A stretch of 54,344 nucleotides of DNA from Bacteroidota bacterium (GCA_018828585.1 JAHJVW010000119.1:1-54344), one strand, 5' to 3'; counted from the first letter of the stretch, positions 27,079 through 35,454 are shown. Translations and numbers: made by a program. The notes: a model not told the origin generated them from the letters alone.

Positions 27079-27234
27079 ATGGAAATACAAAATATCATCG
27101 TATTAATACTCTTTTTAGGAGCATCAGCTTATATAATACGAAGCATTTATAGAAGTTTTAAAGCAAAAAATGGTTGCTGCACAAACTGTAAATGCGGCGT
27201 AGATTTTTCTAAAATTGAGGCAGACAAGTTTTAA
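27079..27234 (+). CDS. Small Cys-rich single-pass membrane peptide (FeoB-associated-like)
   Basis: A 51-residue ORF. One transmembrane helix (about 4-22, IIVLILFLGASAYIIRSIY) is followed by a basic stretch and a Cys cluster, C33, C34, C37 and C39 (NGCCTNCKCG). This layout resembles FeoB-associated Cys-rich membrane proteins (PF12669-like), but no feoA or feoB is adjacent. It reads through an intergenic region between divergent genes and has a promoter-like element just before the ATG. The Cys cluster suggests metal or thiol chemistry at the membrane; function unknown. Confidence 0.75.
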   Translation: MEIQNIIVLILFLGASAYIIRSIYRSFKAKNGCCTNCKCGVDFSKIEADKF

Positions 27235-27307
27235 CGTTTTTTATTAAAACTCATTGTTATTTCATTACAATTTTTTTGATTTGTAGCGTTATTAAATAAA
27301 ATTTAAA

Positions 27308-30300
27308 GTGCAAGGCAAACAAGTTTTTCAAACCTTATCTCCCAACCGGTGGAAAAGGTTTAAATGGATGAGTAGAATTATCTTTTTGATAATTGCTTTA
27401 TCTATCATCTCTGTAGTAATCACCATTTCCTCAAAACAATACCCAAAACTTCCTGATTTAAGCAAAGAGTATAACACTTATTCACCAAAGGAGATTGCTA
27501 AAATTAAAGTATCACAAAAGTATAAAGAATTTAAAATACAAAAAGCAAAAATTATTGAACTTCAAAAAGATAAGGAAGCTTATCACAAGCTTCATAACAA
27601 TAATATAGATAGAATTAATTTTGGCTTTTTTGTAGATTGGGATCCACAATCCTACACCTCATTAAATGATCACATCAAAAAAATGGATGTGATTATTCCT
27701 GAATTTTTCTTTTTGGACCCTCAAAGTGACACCTTGAGAACTCAAATAGATCAGGATGTCATCAAAATTGTAAAAACACATCATAAAAAAATTATAGCCT
27801 CAGTAAAGAATTTCATCAACGGAAATTGGAATGGGGAAGCAGTTCACAGAATTATCAACTCTAAACAACACACTCAGGCTTTTATTAATAATCTTATTTT
27901 TCAACTTCAGAAATATAAATTGGATGGTGTGAATATAGATTTTGAAGAATTGGTTGAAAACTCTGATCAACCAATCATCAATTTTCAAAAGGAACTGTTT
28001 AGTCAACTCCATCAAAAAGGATATATGGTCACTCAGGACATTTCGCCTGATAATAATGATTATAATGTAAAAGAGTTAGCAAAATATAACGATTATATTT
28101 TTCTAATGGCTTATGACCAGCATACTGAACTAAGTAACGCAGGTGATATTTCACACCAACGTTGGGTTGAAGAAAAATTGGACAAAATATGTAAAGAAAT
28201 TCCAAGCTCAAAAGTAGTTTTAGCAATTGCTGGATATGGGTTTGATTGGCCTGAGAATGGACAAGGTGTGAACGTAACTTATCAAACAGCCATTAGCCAA
28301 GCTCAACAATTTCACGCAAAAGTATTGTTTGATCCTCAATCTGGAAATCTACATTACAGCTATTTAGATAATCGTAATGTGAAGCATCAAGTTTACTTTA
28401 CTGATGCCGCAACAAATTTCAACATCATGCGCATGGCAGATGATTGGGGTGTGGCTGGTGTTGCGTTGTGGAGATTAGGTTCTGAGGATTCCAGACTTTG
28501 GCAGTTTTTTAACAAGGATTTATCAATAGAGCAACTGAACAAGGAACATTACAGTGGAAAGGAGCTTTCAAAAGTGCAATTAAACGATAGGGTAAATTAT
28601 ACTGGTGATGGCGAGATTCTAGATTTGGTTACTACACCAAAAGAAGGGAAGTTAACCCTAAAAATGGATTCGGTTACCAAAATGATTGTAGATCAGCAAT
28701 ATGTTGATTTACCTACTAAATATGTAATCAATAAATTCGGTAAAGCCGATAAAAAGGTAATCCTCACTTTTGACGATGGTCCAGATCCAACCTATACTCC
28801 GCAAGTTTTAGAAATATTAAAGCGGGAGCATGTGCCTGCGACTTTCTTTATAGTTGGAGTGATGGCCGAACAAAATATTCCTTTATTAAAAGAAATTTAT
28901 GACGATGGTTACGAAATTGGAAATCACACTTTTTTTCATCCCGATTTATCTAAAGTTAGCCAGACTAGGGTAATTTTTGAGTTAAATGCAACAAGAAAAC
29001 TGATAGAATGTGTAACTGGAAGAAGTACCATTTTATTTAGAGCACCTTTTAACGCTGATGCAGAACCACAGGTAAGGGCCGAAGTACTACCTGTTGCACA
29101 AAGTAGGGCCGAAAATTATATCAATGTTGGAGAATCAATTGACCCACAAGATTGGCGACCTGGAATTTCTGCCGATACAATTGTTGCAAGAGTAATAGCA
29201 CAACAAAGCCATGGAAGCATTATTTTACTACATGATGCAGGCGGAGATCGATCAGCAACCGTAGAGGCTTTGCCTAGAATTATTGATTACTTCAAAAAGA
29301 AGGGATATGAATTTACTACAGTGTCTCATATCATTGGGAAGACGAAAGCTGAAGTAATGCCCGCTGTCACAGACGATGCCAATTCGGGTCTTACAGGTAA
29401 AGCCGATGAAATTTTTATCACTTCTTTCTTTTACGGGAATAGAATTCTTTACTATATATTTATTACAGCCATTGTTTTGGCTTTTATGAGGTTATTGATT
29501 ATTACAACTCTAGCCTTAAGAAAGCATAAAAAAGAAAAGAATTTAGAACGTTTAGCGCCTGATTATTTTCCTCCGGTAAGCGTCATCATTCCGGCATATA
29601 ATGAGGAAATAATAGTTATCAAAACCATAGAGAGCTTATTAAATCTAAATTATCCAAATTTCGAGTTGTTATTTGTAGATGATGGTTCTAAAGATGATAC
29701 CTATAAAGTGGTGCAAGCTGCTTATCAAAACCACCCGAATGTTACAATTTATACCAAAGAAAATGGTGGAAAAGCTTCTGCATTAAACTTTGGAATACAA
29801 AAATCTAAGTATGATTTTATTGTATGTATTGATGCTGATACTCAACTTAACAAAGGAGCCATTAGAAATTTGATGATAGGTTTTGAAAATGAAGAAGTTG
29901 CTGCCATAGCAGGGACGGTAAAAGTTGGGAACGAAAATAATTTACTCACAAAATGGCAGTCGATAGAATATATTACTAGCCAAAGTATGGATAGGAGAGC
30001 TTTTGAGGTTTTAAACAGTATAACTGTTATTCCCGGAGCTATTGGTGCCTTTAGAAAAAAAGTAGTTCAGGAAGTTGGAGGTTTTACTAGTGATACCTTA
30101 GCAGAAGATTGTGATTTAACCATGCGGATTCTGAAAGCTGGTTATATTGTGAAAAACAGTACAGATGCGATTGCATATACGGAAGCTCCCGAGACACTAG
30201 ATATGTTTTTAAAGCAAAGATTTAGATGGAGTTACGGAGTGATCCAAAGCTTTTGGAAAAATAGGGATGCTTTGTTTAGGAGGAAGTACGGCTATTTTGG

Positions 30301-30712
30301 TATGATAGGCATGCCCAATATTTTAATTTTTCAAATTATTCTTCCACTGTTTGCTCCCTTAGCTGATTTATTTATGCTGAGTGCAGTGATAAGCGGAGTT
30401 TGGAGCTTGGTTAATTTAGGTGCTTTAAATTGGGTGGCAATTCAAAGTACGTTCTCTTTAAGTACCAGTTTTGGTCAGGTAATATTTTATTATGCGTTGT
30501 TTATTGTGGTTGATATTATTTTTGCAAGTTTCGCCTTTAAAATTGAAAATGAACCAAGGAGAAAATTGATATACTTAATTCCACAACGTTTTATTTGGAG
30601 ACAGTTAATGTACTACGTACTTTTTAAATCAATTAGAAAAGCCTTAAAAGGTGAAATTAACGGGTGGGGTGTTTTAAAAAGAACAGGAAACGTTGTTGCT
30701 CAAACAAGCTAG
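27308..30712 (+). CDS. GH18-like / NodB deacetylase / GT2 synthase fusion protein
   Basis: A 1134-residue three-enzyme membrane protein. After a transmembrane helix (about 22-42) comes a GH18-like domain (about 100-400) with motif LDGVNIDFE (D206, D211, catalytic E213). Next is a NodB polysaccharide deacetylase (about 480-670) with TFDDGPD (D489, D490), H540 and H544 in HTFFHP, and LLHDAGG. After another helix (about 705-735) is a processive GT2 (about 755-975): PAYNEE, DDGSKDDT, D842-A-D844, E933-D934 and QRFRW (970-974). C-terminal helices follow. The set of activities recalls PgaB plus PgaC of PNAG synthesis. Start is GTG; no ATG precedes it in frame. Confidence 0.88.
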   Translation: MQGKQVFQTLSPNRWKRFKWMSRIIFLIIALSIISVVITISSKQYPKLPDLSKEYNTYSPKEIAKIKVSQKYKEFKIQKAKIIELQKDKEAYHKLHNNNIDRINFGFFVDWDPQSYTSLNDHIKKMDVIIPEFFFLDPQSDTLRTQIDQDVIKIVKTHHKKIIASVKNFINGNWNGEAVHRIINSKQHTQAFINNLIFQLQKYKLDGVNIDFEELVENSDQPIINFQKELFSQLHQKGYMVTQDISPDNNDYNVKELAKYNDYIFLMAYDQHTELSNAGDISHQRWVEEKLDKICKEIPSSKVVLAIAGYGFDWPENGQGVNVTYQTAISQAQQFHAKVLFDPQSGNLHYSYLDNRNVKHQVYFTDAATNFNIMRMADDWGVAGVALWRLGSEDSRLWQFFNKDLSIEQLNKEHYSGKELSKVQLNDRVNYTGDGEILDLVTTPKEGKLTLKMDSVTKMIVDQQYVDLPTKYVINKFGKADKKVILTFDDGPDPTYTPQVLEILKREHVPATFFIVGVMAEQNIPLLKEIYDDGYEIGNHTFFHPDLSKVSQTRVIFELNATRKLIECVTGRSTILFRAPFNADAEPQVRAEVLPVAQSRAENYINVGESIDPQDWRPGISADTIVARVIAQQSHGSIILLHDAGGDRSATVEALPRIIDYFKKKGYEFTTVSHIIGKTKAEVMPAVTDDANSGLTGKADEIFITSFFYGNRILYYIFITAIVLAFMRLLIITTLALRKHKKEKNLERLAPDYFPPVSVIIPAYNEEIIVIKTIESLLNLNYPNFELLFVDDGSKDDTYKVVQAAYQNHPNVTIYTKENGGKASALNFGIQKSKYDFIVCIDADTQLNKGAIRNLMIGFENEEVAAIAGTVKVGNENNLLTKWQSIEYITSQSMDRRAFEVLNSITVIPGAIGAFRKKVVQEVGGFTSDTLAEDCDLTMRILKAGYIVKNSTDAIAYTEAPETLDMFLKQRFRWSYGVIQSFWKNRDALFRRKYGYFGMIGMPNILIFQIILPLFAPLADLFMLSAVISGVWSLVNLGALNWVAIQSTFSLSTSFGQVIFYYALFIVVDIIFASFAFKIENEPRRKLIYLIPQRFIWRQLMYYVLFKSIRKALKGEINGWGVLKRTGNVVAQTS

Positions 30713-30731
30713 ACTTAAGATTTTACTTTAG

Positions 30732-30799
30732 GCGTTTTAACACGCTATTCGCTGTAGTCCTGATGAAAAATCAGGAGCTGTCGCTACTATCGTTAACGC
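30732..30799. repeat. Imperfect extragenic palindrome (REP-like) between convergent genes
   Basis: A core hairpin TCCTGAT (30758-30764) GAAAA ATCAGGA (30770-30776) sits inside GTAG...CTAC. Outer arms GCGTTTTAAC (30732-30741) and GTTAACGC (30792-30799) roughly pair. It fills most of the 99-bp gap between two convergent stops. It may act as a terminator or be an interspersed repeat. Confidence 0.5.
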
Positions 30800-30811
30800 A
30801 AAAAATCAAAA

Positions 30812-31273
30812 TTAATCACATTTATCTTTGTGGCGAGTATCAGCTATTTGGATGATTTTCCAATCGCCATTGTCATCTTTATAAAGCTGAAAAGAATCAA
30901 CTCCACAATGGCTCATTTTATCATTGATGTAAAACTGATATTCAGCCCAAACTTGTGCTAAATTCCCATCAACTTTTACGTCATAAAAAAGAACTCGTTC
31001 TTCAATTTTAGTATTCGATGGTATAGCAGTAATTTGTTTTACAAAATCGTCAACACTTTCTAACTGTAATTGTGGCTTGCCAGAATCATCAACAGAAACA
31101 CTTTGCAACCTTGCTGATGAATGCATCACAGATTTAATGGCAACAGCGTCTTTTGCAGCCATTCCATTAAATAGAACATCAATAACTTGTTGTACAGCTA
31201 ATTCATCAACAGATTGAGCCTTAGAAATCATAAAGCAAAACAAAAAACCGATTACAAAAAAAAGTCTTTTCAT
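30812..31273 (-). CDS. Exported NTF2-like (SnoaL/DUF4440-type) protein
   Basis: A 153-residue protein with a signal peptide (about 1-19, ending MISKAQ) followed by one cone-shaped NTF2-like domain: helix AVQQVIDVLFNGMAAKDAVAIKSVM, then strands including AQVWAEYQFYIND and DGDWKIIQIADTRH. Such domains bind small ligands or act as lyases/isomerases; no specific activity can be assigned. It follows the FabH-like gene by 2 bp, so the two are probably co-expressed. Confidence 0.8.
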   Translation of the reverse strand: MKRLFFVIGFLFCFMISKAQSVDELAVQQVIDVLFNGMAAKDAVAIKSVMHSSARLQSVSVDDSGKPQLQLESVDDFVKQITAIPSNTKIEERVLFYDVKVDGNLAQVWAEYQFYINDKMSHCGVDSFQLYKDDNGDWKIIQIADTRHKDKCD

Positions 31274-31275
31274 TA

Positions 31276-32355
31276 TTAAAACTGATAAACCATGGCGTTA
31301 ATATTCATTCCAGCACCAACTGAAGCTAATAGCGCAACATCACCTTCTTTTAATTCATGCATTCCCATTTCCTTTTTCAAAATCATATCCAACAAAGTAG
31401 GAATTGTAGCCACAGAAGAATTTCCTAGTTTGGCAATAGTCATTGGCATAATATCAGCTGGAGGTGTATCAAGTCCATAAAGTTTGAAAAAACGTTTTAA
31501 AATGGCTTCATCCATTTTACCATTCGCTTGATGAACCAGTACTTTATTGATTTTGTCAAAAGAAATTCCCGCTTTATCAACAGCCATTTGCATCACTAAA
31601 GGCACATTTACTAAGGCATATTCATAAACTTTTCTTCCATCCATTTTAAGATAGATATCTTCAATAGCCTCGTAATTTTCTTTACTCGATCCTTCCATCC
31701 GCAAAAACCAAGCTTGGTTTTGGGTATGTGTTTGAGATTTATGACTTAGAATACCTTTTGAACCACTTTTTGAAGCCGATAAAATAGTAGCGCCAGCCCC
31801 GTCAGAATAAATCATACTGTCTCTGTCATGTGGGTCTATGACTCTCGATAAAGACTCGGCGCCAATAATCATAATATGCTTTGCATCTCCTGATTTTATG
31901 TAATAATCAGCCTGAATCAGGCCTTGTAACCACCCTGGACAGCCAAAAGGTAAATCGTAGGCTACACAATCAGGGTTTTGAATATCTAGTTTATGCTTAA
32001 CCCGACTAGCTAAAGTTGGAACCATATCAGTTCTATTGCCACCAGCCTTGATGTCTCCAAAATTATGTGCTACAATAATGTAATCTAATTCTTCTTTATC
32101 GACACGAGAACTTTCTAATGCATCTTTAGCAGATAAATAAGCTAAATCGGAAGTCACTTGATCATCTTCAGCGTATCTTCTTTCTTCAATATCTGTAATA
32201 GCTTGAAATTTATTGATCACATCGGTATTATTTCGCAAAACCGGTGATCCATCTTTTTCAAAAAACGAATGAGCCATAAAGTCCTCGTTCTTAACAATTC
32301 TGTGTGGTATGTATTTACCTGTCCCACTTATAAAAGACTTTATATTTTGGCTCAT
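31276..32355 (-). CDS. 3-oxoacyl-ACP synthase III (FabH/KAS III-like)
   Basis: A 359-residue thiolase-fold condensing enzyme. The catalytic Cys is C139 in DLPFGCPGW, the His is in VLVHQANGKM, and the Asn is in KLGNSSVATIP, giving a complete C-H-N triad. It is longer than housekeeping FabH (about 320-330 residues), and the Cys context GCPGW differs from the usual ACAG, which points to a specialised acyl substrate. I take the ATG at 32355; two codons upstream is a TTG. No acyl carrier protein is nearby. Confidence 0.87.
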   Translation of the reverse strand: MSQNIKSFISGTGKYIPHRIVKNEDFMAHSFFEKDGSPVLRNNTDVINKFQAITDIEERRYAEDDQVTSDLAYLSAKDALESSRVDKEELDYIIVAHNFGDIKAGGNRTDMVPTLASRVKHKLDIQNPDCVAYDLPFGCPGWLQGLIQADYYIKSGDAKHIMIIGAESLSRVIDPHDRDSMIYSDGAGATILSASKSGSKGILSHKSQTHTQNQAWFLRMEGSSKENYEAIEDIYLKMDGRKVYEYALVNVPLVMQMAVDKAGISFDKINKVLVHQANGKMDEAILKRFFKLYGLDTPPADIMPMTIAKLGNSSVATIPTLLDMILKKEMGMHELKEGDVALLASVGAGMNINAMVYQF

Positions 32356-32491
32356 AAACAATATTATATACTGAATACTTAATTGGTATAATGTATAAAG
32401 TTAAAAATAAAAATTTGAAAGACAATACAAATTTTAGGTTTTAAAGAATGAAAGTAGGAAAAGAAGCAGAGTAATGGAATTTTAATAATTT

Positions 32492-33550
32492 TTAGAATAA
32501 ACTGAATTGATGATTACTTTTTGTAAAATGGTTGAGTTTATAAGGCCTCATTCCTTTGGTTTTAATGTATTTATTCACAGAAAGCTTGAATAGCTGATGT
32601 ATAGCTTCTGCTTCTTTTCCATCACCAGAAATTCTTTTTCCAAAGCGGCTATCATTTAATTTACCTTGATGACAGGCTTCTATTAGATGGATTACTTTTT
32701 CTGCTTTGTCAGGATAGGCTTTCCCAATCCAGTCTTTAAATATTCCTGAAATGGCGCCATTCAATCTTACAATGGTGAAACTTGCATCATTAACGCCAGC
32801 ATCGGCGGAAGCCTTAATGATTTTAGGAATTTCATCGCTGTTTAAACCAGGAATGATTGGTGCTACCATTACCCTTACGGGGATATTTCTTTTAGCCACA
32901 GCTTCAATAACTTTTAATCTACCTTTTCCGGTTACTGTCCTTGGTTCAAGTTTTAGCCTTAAATCTTCATTTAAAGTTGTTAAACTAATATTAACATGAA
33001 TTAAATCTAGCTTATTCAACTCTTCTAAAATATCCAAATCTCTTAAAATGAGGTTGTTTTTTGTAATGATGCTTACTGGGTGTTTGTATTTCAAAAATAT
33101 TTCTAATAAAGATCGCGTAATCTTAAATTTTCGTTCAGCCGGTTGATAACAATCTGTATTTCCTGAAAGAAGGATAGGATGCGGTTCATAGTTTTTATGT
33201 TCAAATTGTTGGATTAAAGTTTTAGCAGCATCGGGTTTGTACATAATTTTCCGCTCAAAATCTAAACCAGCACTAAAACCCCAAAACTCATGGGCATTGC
33301 GGGCATAACAATAGATGCAACCATGTTCACAACCTTGATACGGATTGATGGAATACATTAAAGGAATGTCGGGACTTTTGCTTTCACTGATGATTTTTTT
33401 AGAAAACTCTTTGATAAATTCTGTAGATGAATTTTCGATAAAAGGTTCGTCTAAACCTTCAATAAAAGATGTTTCGTATTTGTTTTTGAAGAATCTGTTA
33501 TCGGGATTTTGTTGCGCTCCCCTGCCTTTAAAAAACTCGCTTTCCATCAT
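32492..33550 (-). CDS. PA0069-family radical SAM protein
   Basis: A 352-residue radical SAM enzyme. The iron-sulfur cluster motif is GCEHGCIYCYARNAHEFWG (C-x3-C-x2-C), a form shared with the PA0069/spore-photoproduct-lyase-like branch. The downstream barrel includes ILLSGNTDCYQPAE and VSIITKNNLILRDLD. The reaction of this family is unknown. I start it at the ATG at 33550; that codon lies inside the left arm of an inverted repeat (33549-33581), so translation might be affected by a hairpin in the mRNA. Confidence 0.9.
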   Translation of the reverse strand: MMESEFFKGRGAQQNPDNRFFKNKYETSFIEGLDEPFIENSSTEFIKEFSKKIISESKSPDIPLMYSINPYQGCEHGCIYCYARNAHEFWGFSAGLDFERKIMYKPDAAKTLIQQFEHKNYEPHPILLSGNTDCYQPAERKFKITRSLLEIFLKYKHPVSIITKNNLILRDLDILEELNKLDLIHVNISLTTLNEDLRLKLEPRTVTGKGRLKVIEAVAKRNIPVRVMVAPIIPGLNSDEIPKIIKASADAGVNDASFTIVRLNGAISGIFKDWIGKAYPDKAEKVIHLIEACHQGKLNDSRFGKRISGDGKEAEAIHQLFKLSVNKYIKTKGMRPYKLNHFTKSNHQFSLF

Positions 33551-33581
33551 CAATATTACTAATATTTTTAGTAATATTGAT
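33549..33581. repeat. Perfect 13-bp inverted repeat at the radical SAM start / kinase stop
   Basis: ATCAATATTACTA (33549-33561) and TAGTAATATTGAT (33569-33581) are exact reverse complements with a 7-base spacer. The element covers the start codon of the radical SAM gene and touches the last base of the kinase stop codon. No T-run follows on the minus strand, where both genes lie, so it is not a normal terminator. An operator or a translation-blocking hairpin are possible. Confidence 0.6.
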
Positions 33582-34348
33582 TAGTTTTTTAAGATTAATT
33601 TTACGGTGGTGCCTTGTTTTAAAACGCTGGATATTTCAAAAATGGCCGAAATCATTTCTGCTCTTTTTTTGATATTGCTTAAACCTATGCCATTAAAAGT
33701 GTTTTCATCGGCTATAAAACCAATTCCATTATCTTTAATGGTTATGGTACTTTTTTCTTGCTCCATGCTAAAAATAATATCAATTCTTGTAGCCTTAGCA
33801 TGTTTGATGATGTTATTGAATACCTCTTGAATCATCCTGAAGAGAATAATTTTTTTATCAGGAGCCAATTCACGAATTTTATTTTCAACAGTAAAAGAGG
33901 TGGTAAAATTGCCAGACTTTTCCATCATTTTAAGTTCATGAGCAATAGCATCTTCAAAATTGATGATTTGAATTCTCTCTGGATTTAGACTTTTACTGAG
34001 GTCTCTTAAATCGGCGATAGCCTTAGACACTAAGCTGCGTGTAAAGGTTCTTTTTTCTAAATCGGTGGTTGGTATGGTGCTTACATTTAAGGAAACTAGA
34101 CTTAAAACTTGGCCAATATTATCGTGAATTTCTTGACTAATGGTTCTTAAAGTTTGTTCCTGAATTTCTATTTGCGATTGGAGAATAGTTTGTTCATAGG
34201 CTTTTCTTAAGTCTTCTTTTTCCTGTCTCATCCGTCTTTTCTTGTTTTGGTAATAAACAAGCGTCAGCAAAAACATTACCCCTAAAAAAAGAAGAATGAT
34301 AATAATGGAAACGATTAGAAGTATTATTTCGTCACTTGCTTTTTGCAT
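33581..34348 (-). CDS. HisKA_3 (NarL-type) sensor histidine kinase
   Basis: A 255-residue kinase with one N-terminal transmembrane helix (about 8-31), almost no extracytoplasmic part and a short coiled coil. The HisKA_3 phosphoacceptor is H75 in ISQEIHDNIGQVL. The HATPase domain (about 160-255) has an N box in NIIKHAKATRIDI, G1 KDNGIGF and G2 GIGLSNIKKRAE. Lacking a sensor domain, it probably takes its signal from the 7-TM protein whose gene overlaps its start by 25 bp. No response regulator is encoded in the cassette. Confidence 0.9.
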   Translation of the reverse strand: MQKASDEIILLIVSIIIILLFLGVMFLLTLVYYQNKKRRMRQEKEDLRKAYEQTILQSQIEIQEQTLRTISQEIHDNIGQVLSLVSLNVSTIPTTDLEKRTFTRSLVSKAIADLRDLSKSLNPERIQIINFEDAIAHELKMMEKSGNFTTSFTVENKIRELAPDKKIILFRMIQEVFNNIIKHAKATRIDIIFSMEQEKSTITIKDNGIGFIADENTFNGIGLSNIKKRAEMISAIFEISSVLKQGTTVKLILKN

Positions 34349-34974
34349 AGATAAAATCCATAGGAATAACTAGTGTAAAGAATAACAATGAGAAAGGGCA
34401 TAATTACCTGATAGATATGTTTGCCATTAATCATTAAATTATAATTTAAGATCAATTGTCTTAAACTAACCACTGATAGAGAACCTAAACCAAATAAAAA
34501 GCAAGCGCCAAATATCCAGAAGTAAGGATTTTTTAAAAGGCTATAATCTTTATCATCATTAGTCACAATCTTAAATAAAATCAAAACCGAAAAACAGATG
34601 TTGACTAATTGGATTGACATGTAATAGTAGTTATTGAAGGTAAAAATACCGGTTAAGAAAATGATACTGAACGCAGCGACTAAAATGAATAGGAATGAAA
34701 AAATATTAAATATCAGTTTTTGCTTTTGATTCAACTGGAGTACATTTTTAAAAACAGCTAGTTGAAAAGGATAAGAAATGAGTAAATAAATATTATACAA
34801 AATATCATTTCTTGGACTCCAAATGTGCCAATTTGCCGCCAATACCTCCACAACAACAGTAATTCCTAAAAAAGGAGCAAATGCTTCAAGTTTTTTTTCT
34901 TTTAACGATTGATAAAATACAATGGAAAGAATGAAGCTTAATAGCTCAAAGAAATGATGATATTGAACCGTCAT
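34324..34974 (-). CDS. Predicted 7-TM membrane protein of a kinase cassette
   Basis: A 216-residue hydrophobic protein with about seven predicted transmembrane helices (near 7-21, 33-47, 58-76, 85-107, 117-137, 150-170 and 186-205) and short loops. I do not recognise a family. Its 3' end overlaps the histidine kinase gene by 25 bp, a strong sign of translational coupling and probably of physical partnership. It may be the sensory input for the kinase, which has no sensor domain of its own. Confidence 0.75.
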   Translation of the reverse strand: MTVQYHHFFELLSFILSIVFYQSLKEKKLEAFAPFLGITVVVEVLAANWHIWSPRNDILYNIYLLISYPFQLAVFKNVLQLNQKQKLIFNIFSFLFILVAAFSIIFLTGIFTFNNYYYMSIQLVNICFSVLILFKIVTNDDKDYSLLKNPYFWIFGACFLFGLGSLSVVSLRQLILNYNLMINGKHIYQVIMPFLIVILYTSYSYGFYLCKKQVTK

Positions 34975-34979
34975 TAGTT

Positions 34980-35336
34980 TTAAGGTTGCAAAGTACCTAG
35001 ATTAAATGGGTCTATTGGTTCGCCATCTCCTAATCCGCCAATTGGGGGAATATTTGCTGGTTTCCCATTCTTATATGGCCAAATGATGGTAGTCAATCTA
35101 CCTGGTTTAGCACCAGGATAGCCTGTTGGAGAGTCTGCTGGATATATTCCAAAATAAAACCTGATCTCATCAGAGTTTTCGAAAATGTTATTGCTGGTAA
35201 AATACTCTTGCAAAGCTTTGGCTCCAAAAGAAACGCAATTGGTTTGTGAAGTTTTTGCATTCACACCATGCTTAACCATGTAAGTTTGATATTCTGCCTT
35301 ACAACTTTCGGCATATTGAGGCGTAATTTTTTGCAT
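34980..35336 (-). CDS. Conserved-looking small protein of unknown function
   Basis: A 118-residue soluble protein with no signal peptide or transmembrane segment. Visible features are two Cys (C12, C34), an aromatic segment EIRFYFGIYPADSPTGYPG, then GRLTTIIWPYKNGKPAN, and a Gly/Pro-rich tail. I cannot assign a family. It starts the minus-strand cassette with the 7-TM protein (5-bp gap) and the kinase, and a 12-bp-arm inverted repeat lies 26 bases upstream of its ATG. It could be a ligand, an effector or a regulator of the pair. Confidence 0.65.
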   Translation of the reverse strand: MQKITPQYAESCKAEYQTYMVKHGVNAKTSQTNCVSFGAKALQEYFTSNNIFENSDEIRFYFGIYPADSPTGYPGAKPGRLTTIIWPYKNGKPANIPPIGGLGDGEPIDPFNLGTLQP

Positions 35337-35361
35337 TTTAGTTTATGTTTAGATTAAAATT

Positions 35362-35403
35362 ATTTCAATAAAATCAATATTACTGAAATTCTTTTATTGA
35401 AAT
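35362..35403. repeat. Perfect 12-bp inverted repeat upstream of the kinase cassette
   Basis: ATTTCAATAAAA (35362-35373) and TTTTATTGAAAT (35392-35403) are exact reverse complements separated by 18 bases. The region from 35373 (ATCAATATTACT) also matches, base for base over 12, the left arm of the inverted repeat at 33549. It sits 26 bases before the first gene of the cassette, where an operator would be expected. Confidence 0.55.
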
Positions 35404-35454
35404 CAGAGAATCTGAAAAATACCAGAAAGTTGGTATAGGTTTTTAGCAGAAAGG

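Noticed and set aside
33549-33581. Reading the inverted repeat as a terminator
   Set aside because: On the minus strand, where the flanking genes lie, no T-run follows the hairpin; only the plus side has one, and no plus-strand gene ends here.
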